Part shown: positions 62,145-64,000 of the stretch, piece after piece
Layout of the letters: each line of letters opens with the position of its first letter
Numbering within the stretch: the first letter of the stretch is position 1
NCBI RefSeq assembly: GCF_019402645.1
Contig: NZ_VKKS01000001.1
Coordinates: 2,788,811 to 2,852,810, forward strand
Length of the DNA stretch: 64,000 nt
Direction of reading: 5' to 3'
DNA from: Morganella morganii
GTDB lineage: Bacteria > Pseudomonadota > Gammaproteobacteria > Enterobacterales > Enterobacteriaceae
The notes under the pieces: model-generated
Database searches by the model: none
What the model saw: the letters and a program-made list of their open reading frames with translations, nothing else
What the model was told of the DNA's origin: nothing
Program-made: the position numbers and the translations under genes

Positions 62145-64000
62145 CAGCCTCGTTCTCCCTGTTTTTCTGATGGTGAAACATCGGCAAAAAGAGTTGTTGT
62201 GAAAATTGCTTTATCGCGTCCATAAGTACTTCATCAAAATGGCGGAATGCACGGACAACATAATCGTCCTCCGCCTCGCCGGCAGACTGATATCCCTCCT
62301 GCAGTGTCTGCATCAGCAGTAAACCGGCTTTATGTTGGAGTGCGTCATCATCAGAGAGTTCACCGGTGTTATCATCCGCCAGCGTAATCAGCCATGCCCA
62401 GCCGCTTTTAACAAAAATTGGCAGCGGCTCATTCAGACCACGGACAAACACATCCAGCAGCGGGCGCAGGTAATCCCGCGCCTGCTCCGCCGTCAGCGGT
62501 TCAAAGATCCACACCGTATCACCGCGACCGTACATCCGGCTGTACTGCTGCCGTCCGCTCAGGCTGTATGCCAGGTGTTCAATCCACAAACGCAGCCCGT
62601 CTGCGGCAGTGAGAGCCGCCGGACGCCAGCGGAGCAGCCCGTTTTCCTGAACACCTGTCAGTTGCCCGCTGAAAGCATACGGTCCGATAACATAGTGAAA
62701 CGACTCAATATCAGATTTCGTCCGTGCATTGCGGATTTTCTCCGCCAGAACATCCATTTCCTGTAATTGTTCTTCCCAGTAAACCTGTGCGAACGCCCCG
62801 GCCGGCAATTCTCCCGCTGCCTTCAGTATGCGGAAGACCCGTTCTTCCGGCTCACCATCCACCAGCGCGTCAAGCAGCCTGGTGTTAAATCCGTAACGCT
62901 GTAAATTATCAACACAGAACGGTTCTTCTTCCGGCAGTGCCACATCTTCAATATCAAAATGCACATTCAGACGCTGCTGAAAAAACGCCCTGACCGGATG
63001 GCGGTAAAACCGCAGTAGTTGGTCAAATGTTATTTCTGTTATATCTTCTGCCGGAACCGGAACATTAAACGGCCCCTGTGTCTCCCCCTGCCGCTGTGCT
63101 GCCGGCAGCCACTGAGGTGCAAAACTCTGAAACTCCGTGCCTTCCCGGTAGTTATCCGCCGCAAACGGGACACGTGTGTGCCGGACAATCAGATGATTCT
63201 CCAGCGATTTCCGGCTGGTATCCAAATCGGCAAACCTATCTTTTTCCAGACAGAAACTGAGCCCGGCATATTCCAGCAGTTCACTGACCAGCACTGACGG
63301 GTTACGTTCTTCATTATCTCTGATAGATCGGCCGATATAGCTGATATATAAATACTCTTTTGCCGACCCCAGCGCTTCAAGGAAAAGATAGCGGTCATCG
63401 TCCCGCCGTTTGCGATCACCCCGGCGGCTTTTTTCCGCCATCAGGTCAAACCCCAGCGGCGGAATTGTCCTCGGGTACACACCATCATTCATACCCAGCA
63501 GACAAATAACCTTAAACGGCACAGAACGCATCGGCATCAGTGTGCAAAAGTTTACAGCTCCGGATAAAAAGCGCTGGCTGATTTTCTCATCATCCAGCCG
63601 CAGAGAAAGTTCGTCACGGATCAGTGAGAGTGGGATCTCCCCGTCATAACAGGCTTTCACCCCCTGATCCAGTACCTGCTGCCACTGCTGTAACACCATA
63701 CTGAGCACCGGTTCGGTATCCGGTGTCGTCATGAAAAACGCAGTCAGCAGCTCAGAACCGGTTTCACGCCACTGTACCGGTGTCCGCGGTTCACTCAGTA
63801 TTTTCTGCCACTGCCGCAGAGTATCAATAAAAGCGGCCAACTGCCCGACCCGGTCCGCTGACATACCGGAAACCTCATCATAAGGCAGGATCCCGCGCCA
63901 GGTACCTTCCTCCTCTGCCATTGCATAACCCAGCAACATACGCTCCAGCCCGAATTTCCAGGTGTTCTGGCCAAAAACCGGCAGTGAAAAGGATTCAATA
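62137..64000 (-). CDS. recC: Exodeoxyribonuclease V gamma subunit, C-terminal part
   Basis: The frame stays open to the end of the window, so the gene is cut: about 620 C-terminal residues of roughly 1120 are present. The stop is at 62137. RecC has inactive helicase domains, holds the RecBCD complex together and recognises Chi on the 3' strand. GMNDGVYPR, LGFDLMAEKSRRGDRKRRDD and RMLLGYAM are conserved. The fold of the last quarter is nuclease-like but inactive. The missing N-terminus lies to the right of the window. Confidence 0.96.
   Translation of the reverse strand, partial: IESFSLPVFGQNTWKFGLERMLLGYAMAEEEGTWRGILPYDEVSGMSADRVGQLAAFIDTLRQWQKILSEPRTPVQWRETGSELLTAFFMTTPDTEPVLSMVLQQWQQVLDQGVKACYDGEIPLSLIRDELSLRLDDEKISQRFLSGAVNFCTLMPMRSVPFKVICLLGMNDGVYPRTIPPLGFDLMAEKSRRGDRKRRDDDRYLFLEALGSAKEYLYISYIGRSIRDNEERNPSVLVSELLEYAGLSFCLEKDRFADLDTSRKSLENHLIVRHTRVPFAADNYREGTEFQSFAPQWLPAAQRQGETQGPFNVPVPAEDITEITFDQLLRFYRHPVRAFFQQRLNVHFDIEDVALPEEEPFCVDNLQRYGFNTRLLDALVDGEPEERVFRILKAAGELPAGAFAQVYWEEQLQEMDVLAEKIRNARTKSDIESFHYVIGPYAFSGQLTGVQENGLLRWRPAALTAADGLRLWIEHLAYSLSGRQQYSRMYGRGDTVWIFEPLTAEQARDYLRPLLDVFVRGLNEPLPIFVKSGWAWLITLADDNTGELSDDDALQHKAGLLLMQTLQEGYQSAGEAEDDYVVRAFRHFDEVLMDAIKQFSQQLFLPMFHHQKNRENEADA

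Overview
The window is a contiguous piece of a gamma-proteobacterial (Enterobacterales) chromosome. Protein content, gene order, an initiator-tRNA cluster between mltA and amiC, and a GcvB small RNA beside gcvA all point to this order. Base composition close to 50% GC, combined with proteins clearly diverged from Escherichia coli, fits Morganellaceae, most likely Morganella. That genus assignment is inference from memory, not a search.

Layout. At the extreme left (1-110) lies a leftward rrn P1 promoter, so a ribosomal RNA operon starts just outside the window. Next come gmhB (-), the MetJ-controlled metNIQ methionine importer, rcsF-trmO and proS (all +). Between proS and nlpE (about 6563-8148) sits a small AT-rich insertion bounded on the right by a second, diverged copy of the proS 3' end. 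It carries a frameshifted hydrophobic-protein gene tightly linked to a 68-residue two-helix membrane protein. After nlpE (-) and rof (+), a long leftward block runs from rpsB to tilS (30229 down to 9384): rpsB-tsf-pyrH-frr-dxr-uppS-cdsA-rseP-bamA-skp-lpxD-fabZ-lpxA-lpxB-rnhB-dnaE-accA-tilS. This is the classic translation, envelope and lipid A cluster. Rightward from 30592 lie map, an unrecognised membrane-anchored protein, glnD, dapD and a yaeH-type gene.

From 36334 on, the genes correspond to a different part of the E. coli map: yqcA-truC-yqcC and syd (-), then queF, ppnN, xni and two tandem DUF3592-like membrane proteins (+), then rlmM, ygdD and gcvA (-). The GcvB RNA, csdA and csdE follow (+), then tcdA and mltA (-), three initiator tRNAs (+), amiC (-) and argA with a double ARG box (+). 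The last block is the recombination operon recC-ptrA-recB-recD (-); recC is cut by the window end.

Most of the window is conserved core genome. The parts least explained by known biology are the proS-nlpE insertion, the map-glnD hypothetical gene and the DUF3592-like pair. No integrase, transposase, CRISPR array or insertion sequence was seen.
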